Assembly: GCA_964596165.1 (NCBI GenBank)
Contig: CAZQTW010000070.1
Location: 1-30,313 of the forward strand
Length of the DNA stretch: 30,313 nucleotides
Direction of reading: 5' to 3'
Source: CAYUQT01 sp964596165
Lineage (GTDB): Bacteria > Planctomycetota > Phycisphaerae > UBA1845 > JAFGLZ01
The notes beneath the pieces are model-generated. The model was not told where the DNA came from. It saw only the letters and a program-made list of their open reading frames with translations, and did not search any database. Within the stretch, counting starts at the first letter, position 1. Every line of letters begins with the position of its first letter. Below are positions 9,132 through 16,248 of this stretch, piece by piece. The translations under genes were made by a program, and so were the position numbers.

Positions 9132-11019
9132 CTTCCGTCGGTTCCGTTCCATATTCGCGCGTGTCCGTGCCGGGTGATTTGTCTGTCGGGACGACCGGGG
9201 GTGGCCATACAGGCTCGGCAGCGGGCGCAGCACCAGTGCCGCCGGTCGTCAGGGAGGGGGGTTCGGCCTTAACTTGCGTGTATCGTGTCAGGTCTTGGTA
9301 TCCCACCTGCTGGCGCAGAAATCCAAGATCGACGAACTGTCCACGTTGTCGGAGGAGATGTATCGCCGCGAAGAGCACGGTGGCGAGACCATACCCGACG
9401 GCGATGCCGTAGCCGCGGTGGAGAAATGTCCCTTCCGGCCATCCCTCCTGCTGCCAGACCAGCAGTTCTCGCGGGGTCAGTTCAAACGGTCCTGGCTCGA
9501 TACGAAACGCATGCTGAAGCCCGATCACCGTCAAGACGCAAGCCATAGCGGACCAAACGGCGGCGGCCCGAAACTCGCGGTCGATGAGCTTGGCGGACAC
9601 CGCTGAAATCAACACGCAGGTGACGACGAATCCGGAGTTCGTTCCGGCCAGCGCGAGAATACCGACCGGCCACCAATTGTCGGTTTGCTCGGCGGGGTTG
9701 GCCAGGTGCCCCAGGTGTTCCCGAATGACCGGCAACAGGCCGTTCTTGATGCCGGCCGCCGACAGGGCATCCGGCAGGAACAGCGTCGCCAGGGCGGCGA
9801 CGGCGGGGAAGAAGCCGATCGCCACGGCGGCGTAGTGTCGGGTCGGAGTGGCCTCGTAGGACTGGGCCGTGATGATGATTCCGATCCACAGCACAATGGC
9901 GATTCCCGCCTCCATCGGAACGACTGACGTTACGACGCTGCCGAGGCCGAAGAAGAAGACGAACGTGAAGAAGAGGGCGTTGAGAACCGAGTATCCCGTT
10001 CGTGCCCCCAGCGCCTTCCATCCGGGATGCCCGATGTAGATGGTGGTCGGGAAGCAGCTCCCGCAGAAGCCGGCGGCGATGGTGCCGATACCGTTGATGG
10101 CCATGCAGGTTCCGGTGCTGAACCGGTCTCCGCCCGCCTCAGCCGATTCGATATTCTGAAGTGAGCCGAGGGCGTTCATCAGACCCATCGGCACGATGAT
10201 ACCGGCGAATCCGATCATGATGTCGCGGTGCTCCTGGGTGCCGAGGAGTCGGATCAGATCGCTCCAGTACAGACCGGGCGTATGAAGGCCAACCCACTGG
10301 GTCGCTTCCACGACAGCCTGGGACCGCATCATGGGCTGGTGCCAGAGCGAGGACGCCCACGCCAACGCCGTGCCGATGACGAGTGCGACCAAGCCACCGG
10401 GTAGCCCGAGGGGAAATCGAACTTTGGCGAAGTAGACCACCAGGATGACCATCATCGGCAGCATGGCGACCAGCGGCCGTTCATAGATCTGGAATGCGAA
10501 CGGTCCGGCGATGAAGATGACACCCACGGCGGCCAGCGTACTCAGCAGGGCCGCGCGGGGCGTTATCCGGCGGATCCATCCCCCGACGAAGGCTCCGAGA
10601 AACTCGACGACGCCGCTGCCGATGCAGGCGAGCATACCCATCTTCCAGGCCAGATCGGCGGCTCCTTCGCGCCCCAGGTGGGGGCTGAACCGTTGATACA
10701 CCGGTCCCATGATGAAGAAGATGTACGCGAACAAGCTCACGGTGTTGACACCGTAGGGAAGCGCGGTGCAGGTCGTATTGCCGTCGCGTCGGGCCACCCG
10801 CCAGGCGTGGGCGGAATAGTACAGATTGCCGATGAGCAGACTCACGGCAATGCCCGGAAGCACACGTTCGACGAGCATGGCTTCAGTGAAGCCGCACATC
10901 TGTCGACACAGGGTGACGAGGACGAGCACCTGAACGAGGTTGTCGACGGCCAAGCCGAAGAAGCCGTCGATGTCGCCCTTGCAGAGGAGGGGGTACCTGT
11001 TGGATCGGCTGTCGTTCAT
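9112..11019 (-). CDS. NCS2-like permease (diverged xanthine/uracil-permease family)
   Basis: 635 aa integral membrane protein with about 12 hydrophobic segments. The N-terminal GFFGLAVDNLVQVL, TALPYGVNTVSLFAYIFF around residues 85-102, and the half-repeat LMNALGSLQNIESAEAGG...INGIGTIAAGFCGSCFPTT correspond in position to the TM3 and TM8-10 substrate region of NCS2/AzgA nucleobase transporters. Conservation is low and the substrate cannot be inferred. The C-terminal ~60 residues are a Pro/Thr/Glu-rich cytoplasmic tail not seen in standard family members. The start is ATG 11019 without an obvious Shine-Dalgarno. A typical AzgA permease lies upstream on the same strand (279-bp gap) and a lipoprotein gene overlaps its 3' end. 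Two distantly related permeases in tandem suggest a split substrate range or a duplication followed by divergence. Confidence 0.8.
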   Translation of the reverse strand: MNDSRSNRYPLLCKGDIDGFFGLAVDNLVQVLVLVTLCRQMCGFTEAMLVERVLPGIAVSLLIGNLYYSAHAWRVARRDGNTTCTALPYGVNTVSLFAYIFFIMGPVYQRFSPHLGREGAADLAWKMGMLACIGSGVVEFLGAFVGGWIRRITPRAALLSTLAAVGVIFIAGPFAFQIYERPLVAMLPMMVILVVYFAKVRFPLGLPGGLVALVIGTALAWASSLWHQPMMRSQAVVEATQWVGLHTPGLYWSDLIRLLGTQEHRDIMIGFAGIIVPMGLMNALGSLQNIESAEAGGDRFSTGTCMAINGIGTIAAGFCGSCFPTTIYIGHPGWKALGARTGYSVLNALFFTFVFFFGLGSVVTSVVPMEAGIAIVLWIGIIITAQSYEATPTRHYAAVAIGFFPAVAALATLFLPDALSAAGIKNGLLPVIREHLGHLANPAEQTDNWWPVGILALAGTNSGFVVTCVLISAVSAKLIDREFRAAAVWSAMACVLTVIGLQHAFRIEPGPFELTPRELLVWQQEGWPEGTFLHRGYGIAVGYGLATVLFAAIHLLRQRGQFVDLGFLRQQVGYQDLTRYTQVKAEPPSLTTGGTGAAPAAEPVWPPPVVPTDKSPGTDTREYGTEPTEDDSARS

Positions 11020-11298
11020 GTCGACACGAAAGCGTGTGGGCTGATCTCCGGTGCAGCCTTTCGATTGCCTTCGACGGCGCGTTCACGGTCATAGACAGTT
11101 GGGGTCCGAAACCCATGTCCACGACGATAACCAGGATACTTCGGCATTATGCGGTTGCAAGGAGGGGCGATAGGCCGTGGAGAGGGTGTGCCGTCCGAAT
11201 CTGTTCGGAATACCTCCAGCATCATGACCGAATCCGAGCCCATCGACGGGAATTCCGGGGTTCCGCTCCGTTGACGTGCGGTGCGTCGCCGCCCGGTT
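11020..11298. other. 279-bp gap between the two permease genes
   Basis: No gene seen. On the minus strand a CATAAT box (11151-11146) has no matching -35. A hairpin with 6-bp perfect arms, TCCGAA (11194-11199) and TTCGGA (11204-11209), has a 4-nt loop and no T-run. It could be a weak terminator or operator between the two permeases. Confidence 0.25.
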
Positions 11299-12717
11299 CT
11301 AGACGGGGGTCCCGGGCATCCACTTCAACACATACATCACCACGAACAGGCCTGCAAAGAGGTAGACAAATCCGTGAACCTGACGCCCGCGGCCGGTGAC
11401 GGTCTTGAGCAGGGCGTACGAGATGAAGCCCCATGCGATGCCGGCCGCGATGCTGAAAGCGAACTGCATCACGACCATACAGAGGAAAGCCGGAATCGCT
11501 TCCGTCAGATCGTCCCATTCAATCTTTCGGACGGCCGGCATCATCAGACAGCCAATCAGGATCAGTACCGGCGCGATGATCGGATACTTGAAGACGTTCG
11601 GTGCGACCTCCACACCGCTGCCGACGGCAAAGACAAGGGGGTAGGCCGGCAATGCCAGAAGAAGCAAGGCCCCGCTAACCATGGCGGCCAATCCCGTTCG
11701 GGCGCCGGCGGCAATGCCGCTGGCGGATTCGATGTAGCTCGTTACCGTGCTCGTGCCCAGGACCGTGCCGACCACCGTACCGACGGAATCGCTGAACAGC
11801 GCCTGCCCGATTCGAGGAATCCGTCCGTCGACCATCAGGCCGCCTCGCTCAGCCACCCCGATCAAGGTTCCGATCGTGTCGAAGAGATCCAACATGAAGA
11901 AGATGATGATGACTGCCAGGCAGGTCAAAAAACGATGGCTGAACAAGCCGGCGAAATCCAGCTTAAGGAATGTCCGGCCGGGGCTGAGCGGCGGCGAGCT
12001 GCCCAACGGGGCGATGAGACGATAGGGCAAGGGGTCGATTAGGCCGCGCGTCGACAATTCCGTAACGACGAGGCCGGCGAGCGCCGTCAAGAGGATTCCG
12101 ATGAGAATTGCCCCCCGAATCTGCCGCGCCATCATGACGGCAGTAATGGTCAGTCCGAACAGCGTGAGCAGCGCCACCGGACTGGTCAGCTTGGACAGAT
12201 CGACCAGTGTCGCCGTGTTGGCGACCACAATCTGACCGTATTGCAGTCCGACCATGCATATCAGTAAGCCGATTCCGACGGCAATCGCATACTTCAATGA
12301 TTCGGGCAGGGCACTCAGGATTGCCTGGCGCATGCCGAAAAAGCTCACGATGATGAACAGTGTGCCCGCGATGAAATTCGCCGCCAAGGCCTGCTGCCAC
12401 GTCAGACCGAACCCCCCTTGCGCGACCGCGGAACAAACCGTGAAGGAGAAAAGAACATTATGTCCCATGGCCGGTGCAAGGGCTACGGGCAGGTTTGCCA
12501 GCAGTCCCATGAGGAAGCACGCGATGGCTGAAGCCACGCAAGTTGCGAACATGACCGCGCCGAAATCAACAGGGTTGTCCTTTGTTCCGGCCATCGTCAT
12601 GATCGCCGGCTGAACGAAGATGATGTAGGACAATGCCATGAACGTGACGGCCCCGCCGAGGAACTCTCTGCCCAGGGTCGTCTGACGTTGTCGAAGCTGG
12701 AACAGTCTCTCCATCAT
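11299..12717 (-). CDS. AzgA/PbuG-type NCS2 purine (guanine/hypoxanthine) permease
   Basis: 472 aa, normal for the AzgA branch, with about 12-13 membrane segments. Family hallmarks are the N-terminal GGAVTFMALSYIIFVQP, the TM3 motif APAMGHNVLFSFTVC (family APGMGxNAyFaftV), the mid-protein FFMLDLFDTIGTLIGVAE, and GTSTVTSYIESASGIAAG near TM10. These support proton-coupled uptake of hypoxanthine, guanine or adenine at the inner membrane; exact specificity cannot be read. An AGGAGGAG Shine-Dalgarno (12734-12727) sits 9 nt upstream of ATG 12717, preferred over an in-frame TTG at 12726 that abuts it. It is first gene of a minus-strand group with the second permease and the lipoprotein. Its leader holds two possible hairpins. 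Confidence 0.9.
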   Translation of the reverse strand: MMERLFQLRQRQTTLGREFLGGAVTFMALSYIIFVQPAIMTMAGTKDNPVDFGAVMFATCVASAIACFLMGLLANLPVALAPAMGHNVLFSFTVCSAVAQGGFGLTWQQALAANFIAGTLFIIVSFFGMRQAILSALPESLKYAIAVGIGLLICMVGLQYGQIVVANTATLVDLSKLTSPVALLTLFGLTITAVMMARQIRGAILIGILLTALAGLVVTELSTRGLIDPLPYRLIAPLGSSPPLSPGRTFLKLDFAGLFSHRFLTCLAVIIIFFMLDLFDTIGTLIGVAERGGLMVDGRIPRIGQALFSDSVGTVVGTVLGTSTVTSYIESASGIAAGARTGLAAMVSGALLLLALPAYPLVFAVGSGVEVAPNVFKYPIIAPVLILIGCLMMPAVRKIEWDDLTEAIPAFLCMVVMQFAFSIAAGIAWGFISYALLKTVTGRGRQVHGFVYLFAGLFVVMYVLKWMPGTPV

Positions 12718-12779
12718 GGCGATCAACTCCTCCTGTGGACCTGAACCGGACTAGGAACGGCCGGCCGGGGGCGCATATT

Positions 12780-12855
12780 CGAGGAGGTCCTCGGGGCGGC
12801 GTTGGCGTGGTCCCCCAGACCGGCGAACACCCGACCGTTTGCCGCGTTCGCAAAC
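12780..12855 (-). promoter_or_regulatory. Candidate structured leader of the purine permease gene
   Basis: Read toward the permease, this stretch has GTTTGC-GAACGCG-GCAAAC followed by CGAGGA-CC-TCCTCG. Both are perfect 6-bp inverted repeats, 63 or more nt upstream of the start codon. They could be RNA hairpins in a leader or DNA operator half-sites. The conserved purine riboswitch core is not visible, so a known riboswitch is not claimed. Confidence 0.25.
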
Positions 12856-13010
12856 CGGGGACGTCGTGTGAAAAGCGGAAATCGGTGCTGGAACATCGAT
12901 TAGAACCCGGGCTTGCAAGCCGATACTCGTGAACGGGCCCTATCGTAGTGGGGGAGAGTCTTGTTAGCAATTGACAGCCGCAAACATGACGATAATGTAT
13001 TACTGCTGCG

Positions 13011-13050
13011 TCTGTGTCTCCACAGCTCCGTATAATAGGGGAGACACAGA
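13011..13050 (+). promoter_or_regulatory. 11-bp perfect inverted repeat enclosing a TATAAT -10 box
   Basis: TCTGTGTCTCC (13011-13021) is matched exactly by GGAGACACAGA (13040-13050), with an 18-bp loop holding a consensus TATAAT (13031-13036). The -35 position (about 13008-13013, GCGTCT) is poor, which fits a promoter needing an activator or blocked by a dimeric repressor over both arms. Initiation would fall near 13043, about 110 nt before the secreted orphan at 13152. The arms might instead be ends of a small mobile repeat. Confidence 0.5.
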
Positions 13051-13151
13051 TTGACGGGCGCATCGATACCGCGAGCCGTGGCGAGCGGAAGAGGGGGTCG
13101 GCATCACGGTATGTGCCGGGATGAGGCCCGGGTTTTCGAAAGGGATGGGCA

Positions 13152-13517
13152 ATGCGTTTCATGGGATGTGTGATAGGCGTGGGGCTGTCGGTCATGCTTC
13201 TCGGCGGTTCATCGGCGAATGCCCAGACCGACCCAAACAGCGCGGTCGTTGGAGACACCCCGTTTTCGGGCAACGATCGTCTGGCGCCCAACGGGGGGTT
13301 CACGGTACACGAGTGGATTTCCAACGCCCGCTTCGCGCACAACGAATGGAACAATAAGGCGTTTACTCCCTCGGGGGACAATGTGACGCCGGCCACCGAA
13401 GAAGATTTCCTGACGGAACTCTACGTGGCGGTGGTCGAGACGTTTTTCGATGAGATCAGCACGTACCTGAAATCGCTTTCCGTATTGATCGGGTCGTTCC
13501 TGTCTTCAGTTCTGTAG
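13152..13517 (+). CDS. Secreted small protein of unknown function (121 aa)
   Basis: 121 aa. The N-terminus is a classical Sec signal (MRFMGCVIGVGLSVMLLGGS), with likely cleavage after SANA or AQ at about residue 24-25. The mature ~97 residues have no motif I recognise. They include FTVHEWISNARFAHNEWNN, rich in Trp, His and Asn, an acidic middle (TEEDFLTELYVAVVETFFDE) and a hydrophobic end (SVLIGSFLSSVL) that might be a membrane anchor or amphipathic helix. A purine-rich AAGGGATGGG precedes the ATG. It has its own upstream region with the TATAAT/inverted-repeat element, and a TATAAT promoter separates it from the next gene. It therefore looks like a single-gene, individually controlled unit. 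No function is assigned. Confidence 0.7.
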   Translation: MRFMGCVIGVGLSVMLLGGSSANAQTDPNSAVVGDTPFSGNDRLAPNGGFTVHEWISNARFAHNEWNNKAFTPSGDNVTPATEEDFLTELYVAVVETFFDEISTYLKSLSVLIGSFLSSVL

Positions 13518-13629
13518 AGTCCGTGATCATCGGGGTTTCTGTTCCGGGATCCAAGGTTGCCCGGCGATCGCGATAGTCCTGCACGTCCGTTCACCCGCCC
13601 AAGTCACTGGCCGCGCCTCTCGCCGTCGC

Positions 13630-13635
13630 TATAAT
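13630..13635 (+). promoter_or_regulatory. TATAAT -10 box for the secreted repeat protein gene
   Basis: A perfect TATAAT lies 29 nt before the GTG start at 13665. Predicted initiation near 13642 gives a ~23-nt leader that just contains the GGAGG Shine-Dalgarno (13652-13656). The -35 area (13606-13612, around ACTGGCC) is weak. Confidence 0.5.
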
Positions 13636-13664
13636 GAGATCCGGATCGGTTGGAGGATACTCAC

Positions 13665-14843
13665 GTGACACTCAGAGGCCCGTTCGGTTTGTCTATAAGT
13701 ACGGTCATGTTTTTGCTGACCGGCCTCGCCGTAGCGGCGGAAAGGCCGTCGAACGCCGGTTTGCAGCAATTGCCGGCGGACCTTCGGAGCCAGACCCTGT
13801 CGTGTCTTGAGCGGGGCCTTGCGTATCTCGAGTCGGCGCAAGAGTCCGAGGGCGGATGGGTTGAGCAGTCCGGGCCGTCTATCACTGCTCTTGTAGCGCA
13901 AGGATTCGCACAACACCCCAAGTACGGTCCGAGTCACCCGATCGTGCAGCGAGCGCTCCGGTTCGTGATGAAACACCGGCAGCCGGACGGAGGGATCTAC
14001 AATCCCGGCGACGGATTGAAGAACTACGGTACCAGCGTCTGCCTGATGTTTTTGTCGGCGCTGTCCGAGAAGGATCCGCAGATTCGGGAGTCTCGCCAAG
14101 AAGCGGTTCGTTTTCTGAAAGGGCTTCAGTGGGCCGATCCCCTCAAGGACAACGACGGCAAGCTCATTACCCCTCAACACGCGTGGTACGGCGGATCGGG
14201 CTACGGGCGCGAGAAGCGTCCGGATCTGTCGAACACGCAGATGATGCTTGAAGCCCTCCGGCAGTCGGGTCTTCCCGCGACCGACCCCACGTATCAGAAG
14301 GCACTTCAGTTCGTGTCTCGCTGCCAGAATCTCAGCCAGACGAACGACCAGCCCTTCGCCCGTGACGCCGACGACGGGGGGTTCATTTACACGGCGGCCA
14401 ACAACGGCGAGAGCAAGGGAGGCACGATCGTTGTCGACGGCCGTCCGATGCTTCGCAGTTACGGTTCGATGACCTATGCCGGCTTCAAGAGCATGCTCTA
14501 CGCGAACGTATCTCGCGACGACATTCGCGTCCGAAAGGCCTTGGAGTGGATCGGCAAGCACTACACGCTGGACTCGAATCCCAATTTGCCCGGCCAGCAG
14601 TCCAAGCAGGGCTTGTTTTACTACTACCATGTTTTCGCCAGGGCGTTGCATGCCTGGGGCGAGCCGACGATCACGGATGCCAGTGGCGAGAAGCACAACT
14701 GGCGTGAAGACTTGGCTCGGAAACTGATCGGTATTCAACGGTCGGATGGGAGTTGGGTCAACGAGGCGGATCGGTGGATGGAGGGGCTGCCTCAGTTGGT
14801 TACGGCCTACTGCGTCCTGGCCCTGGAAACCGTGGTGCAGTGA
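13665..14843 (+). CDS. Secreted prenyltransferase/squalene-cyclase-type alpha-toroid repeat protein
   Basis: 392 aa. An N-terminal signal (about 1-25, ending VAA) exports it. The remainder is helical repeats of the terpene-cyclase/prenyltransferase barrel type, recognisable from repeated glycine turns before helices: SEGGWVEQSGPS, PDGGIYNPGDGLKNYG, DDGGFIYTA, GSMTYAGFKSM and SDGSWVNEADRW. The cyclase DxDD acid motif and the prenyltransferase zinc ligands are absent, so this is a fold assignment and not an enzyme call. Secreted proteins of this kind are frequent in planctomycetes. GTG 13665 is chosen because GGAGG lies 8 nt upstream; an in-frame TTG at 13650 overlaps that Shine-Dalgarno. A near-perfect -10 box stands just upstream. 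Confidence 0.82.
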   Translation: MTLRGPFGLSISTVMFLLTGLAVAAERPSNAGLQQLPADLRSQTLSCLERGLAYLESAQESEGGWVEQSGPSITALVAQGFAQHPKYGPSHPIVQRALRFVMKHRQPDGGIYNPGDGLKNYGTSVCLMFLSALSEKDPQIRESRQEAVRFLKGLQWADPLKDNDGKLITPQHAWYGGSGYGREKRPDLSNTQMMLEALRQSGLPATDPTYQKALQFVSRCQNLSQTNDQPFARDADDGGFIYTAANNGESKGGTIVVDGRPMLRSYGSMTYAGFKSMLYANVSRDDIRVRKALEWIGKHYTLDSNPNLPGQQSKQGLFYYYHVFARALHAWGEPTITDASGEKHNWREDLARKLIGIQRSDGSWVNEADRWMEGLPQLVTAYCVLALETVVQ

Positions 14844-14892
14844 CCTCGCGAGAGAGGCTTACGGCTCGGAGCCGGCGGTTTCTTCAGACTGC
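14844..14892. terminator. Weak hairpin between convergent genes
   Basis: GGCTC-G-GAGCC (14863-14873) followed by GGCGGTTTCTTC lies between the repeat-protein gene (plus) and asnA (minus). The stem is short and the T-run is broken, so it is only a possible plus-strand terminator. Confidence 0.25.
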
Positions 14893-15930
14893 TCAGAGCA
14901 AGACCACGTTCCGCCGCCGAAGCTCCTCGCGCATATCGTCGGGCCAGATGCTCGATTGGACTTCGCCGATGTGGGCCTTGCGAAGGAAATACATGCACAG
15001 CCGCGACTGGCCAATTCCGCCGCCGATGGACTGAGGCAGCTCGCCGGCCAGCAAGCGGCGGTGGAACAACAAACCGGCTCGTTCCTCGGTACGGGTCATC
15101 GCGAGTTGGCGTTTCAGCGCCTCGGCATCGACTCGAATACCCATCGACGACAGTTCGAACGCCCTTCCAAGCACCGGATTCCAGATGAAGATGTCGCCGT
15201 TGAGCCCCGGCCCCAAGTCGGTCGGCGTGGTCCAGTCGTCGTAGTCCGGAGCGCGGCCGTCGTGGGGCTTTCCGTTCGAGAGCGGCGAACCGATGCCGAT
15301 CACAAAGACGGCCTTCTTCTCCCGGCAGATGCGTTGCTCTCGCTCTCGAGGTGACAGGTCCGGGTATCTTCGTTCAAGCTCCTCCGTATGGATGAAGTGA
15401 ATCTGGGGCGGCAGTAGAGGCTTGATCGCCGGATACTTTTCGGCGACATACTCCTCGGTGCGAGAGATGACGTCGTAGATTCGCTCCACGATTTGCCGCA
15501 GGAAGTCCAGGTTTCGCTCGTCGGGCCGCATCACGCGTTCCCAATCCCACTGGTCCACGTAGATGGAGTGGGTGTCGTCGAGCAACTCATCGGGTCGAAT
15601 GGCGTTCATGTCGGTATAGATTCCCTCTCCCGGAGGGATGCCATAGTCGGCCAGGGCCATCCGCTTCCACTTGGCGAGCGATTGCACGATTTCTGCTTTG
15701 CGGCCATTGAGTGCCTTGACGGCAAACGAGATGGGACGTTCCACGCCGTTCAGGTTGTCATTGATACCGGTGTCGGCCGCCACGAAGAGCGGGGCGCTGA
15801 CCCGCAACAGCTCGAGTTCGGCGGCGAGATTGATTTGGAAGTACTCCTTGATCGAACGGATGGCCCGCTCAGTTTCCCTGAGATCGAGCAGCGGCCTGTA
15901 CAGACTGTGCTGTCCCTCTGCTGAGTTCAT
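14893..15930 (-). CDS. asnA: Aspartate--ammonia ligase (ammonia-dependent asparagine synthetase)
   Basis: 345 aa, close to the ~330 aa of the E. coli enzyme. It makes asparagine from aspartate, ammonia and ATP in the cytosol. It has the class II aminoacyl-tRNA-synthetase-like fold, readable in AsnA-type blocks: RAIRSIKEYFQ near the N-terminus, LLRVSAPLFV, GVERPISF, AVVxSLAKWKR-type LAKWKRMAL, GIYTDMNAIRPDE, HSIYVDQWDWE, LPPQIHFIHTEEL, NGDIFIWN, ELSSMGIRVD and the C-terminal IGGGIGQSRLCMYFL. ATG 15930 is chosen because it gives the family's usual N-terminus and has GGAG about 6 nt upstream. The open frame runs further up to 16125, but a TATAAT promoter lies inside that extension. The gene is divergent from an L-serine dehydratase. 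Confidence 0.93.
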   Translation of the reverse strand: MNSAEGQHSLYRPLLDLRETERAIRSIKEYFQINLAAELELLRVSAPLFVAADTGINDNLNGVERPISFAVKALNGRKAEIVQSLAKWKRMALADYGIPPGEGIYTDMNAIRPDELLDDTHSIYVDQWDWERVMRPDERNLDFLRQIVERIYDVISRTEEYVAEKYPAIKPLLPPQIHFIHTEELERRYPDLSPREREQRICREKKAVFVIGIGSPLSNGKPHDGRAPDYDDWTTPTDLGPGLNGDIFIWNPVLGRAFELSSMGIRVDAEALKRQLAMTRTEERAGLLFHRRLLAGELPQSIGGGIGQSRLCMYFLRKAHIGEVQSSIWPDDMREELRRRNVVLL

Positions 15931-16248
15931 CGTTTGCTCCAAGGCCTGCTGGAAGCGGCTTTGTGCCCCCTCATCAAGAGGACATGCAAGTAGAGCCATT
16001 ATAGCACGTTGCCGCCTCCCCTGACCACGTGCCCCGAGCCGTTTGGGGTATTCAGGTACGTCCATACCTCGGCCGCGAGCTGGCTTGAGTCGGCATTCAT
16101 CAAGACTTGCACGGCGGTCGGTCAACCGCTATTGACCCTGCGGAGGAGGTTCGACAAGATGCGTTGCCGGGGGTTCTGCCCAACGAGCGTTTGGGCAGCG
16201 GAGCGCTATGGCGGTGCGCCTAATACGGGCCGATGGGGGTGTGAACAG
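15931..16248. other. 318-bp divergent region between asnA and the serine dehydratase gene
   Basis: The asnA side holds a good minus-strand TATAAT box (see the promoter entry). The serine-dehydratase side has TTGACC (16132-16137) but only CAAGAT at the right spacing, and a TAATAC box (16221-16226) without a -35, so its promoter is undecided. No small gene or RNA is evident. Confidence 0.4.
15998..16027 (-). promoter_or_regulatory. asnA promoter
   Basis: On the minus strand a perfect TATAAT (16003-15998) lies 18 bp downstream of TGGTCA (16027-16022, 4 of 6 to TTGACA). Initiation would be near 15991, giving a ~60-nt leader before ATG 15930. This supports the shorter asnA start. Confidence 0.5.

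Larger units (their letters stand above)
12718..13151. other. 434-bp divergent intergenic region with several palindromes
   Basis: No gene found. From left to right it holds a CGAGGA-GG-TCCTCG hairpin (12780-12793), an inverted repeat GTTTGC-N7-GCAAAC (12837-12855), a perfect 12-bp palindrome GGCTTGCAAGCC (12910-12921) next to a minus-strand TCTAAT box, a plus-strand TTGACA (12971-12976) without a good -10, and an 11-bp inverted repeat around TATAAT (13011-13050). It must carry the promoters of both the purine permease and the secreted orphan. The palindromes are regulator-site or RNA-hairpin candidates. I see no purine riboswitch consensus. Confidence 0.5.

Noticed and set aside
11281..12042. 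253-codon plus frame opposite the purine permease
   Set aside because: Highly polar Gln/His/Arg-rich translation mirroring membrane codons; no homology pattern.
12718..12900. Purine riboswitch in the permease leader
   Set aside because: The conserved purine-riboswitch core sequences are absent; only simple hairpins are seen.
13629..14738. 369-codon minus frame opposite the repeat protein
   Set aside because: The plus frame has a signal peptide, Shine-Dalgarno, promoter and family repeats; the minus frame has none.
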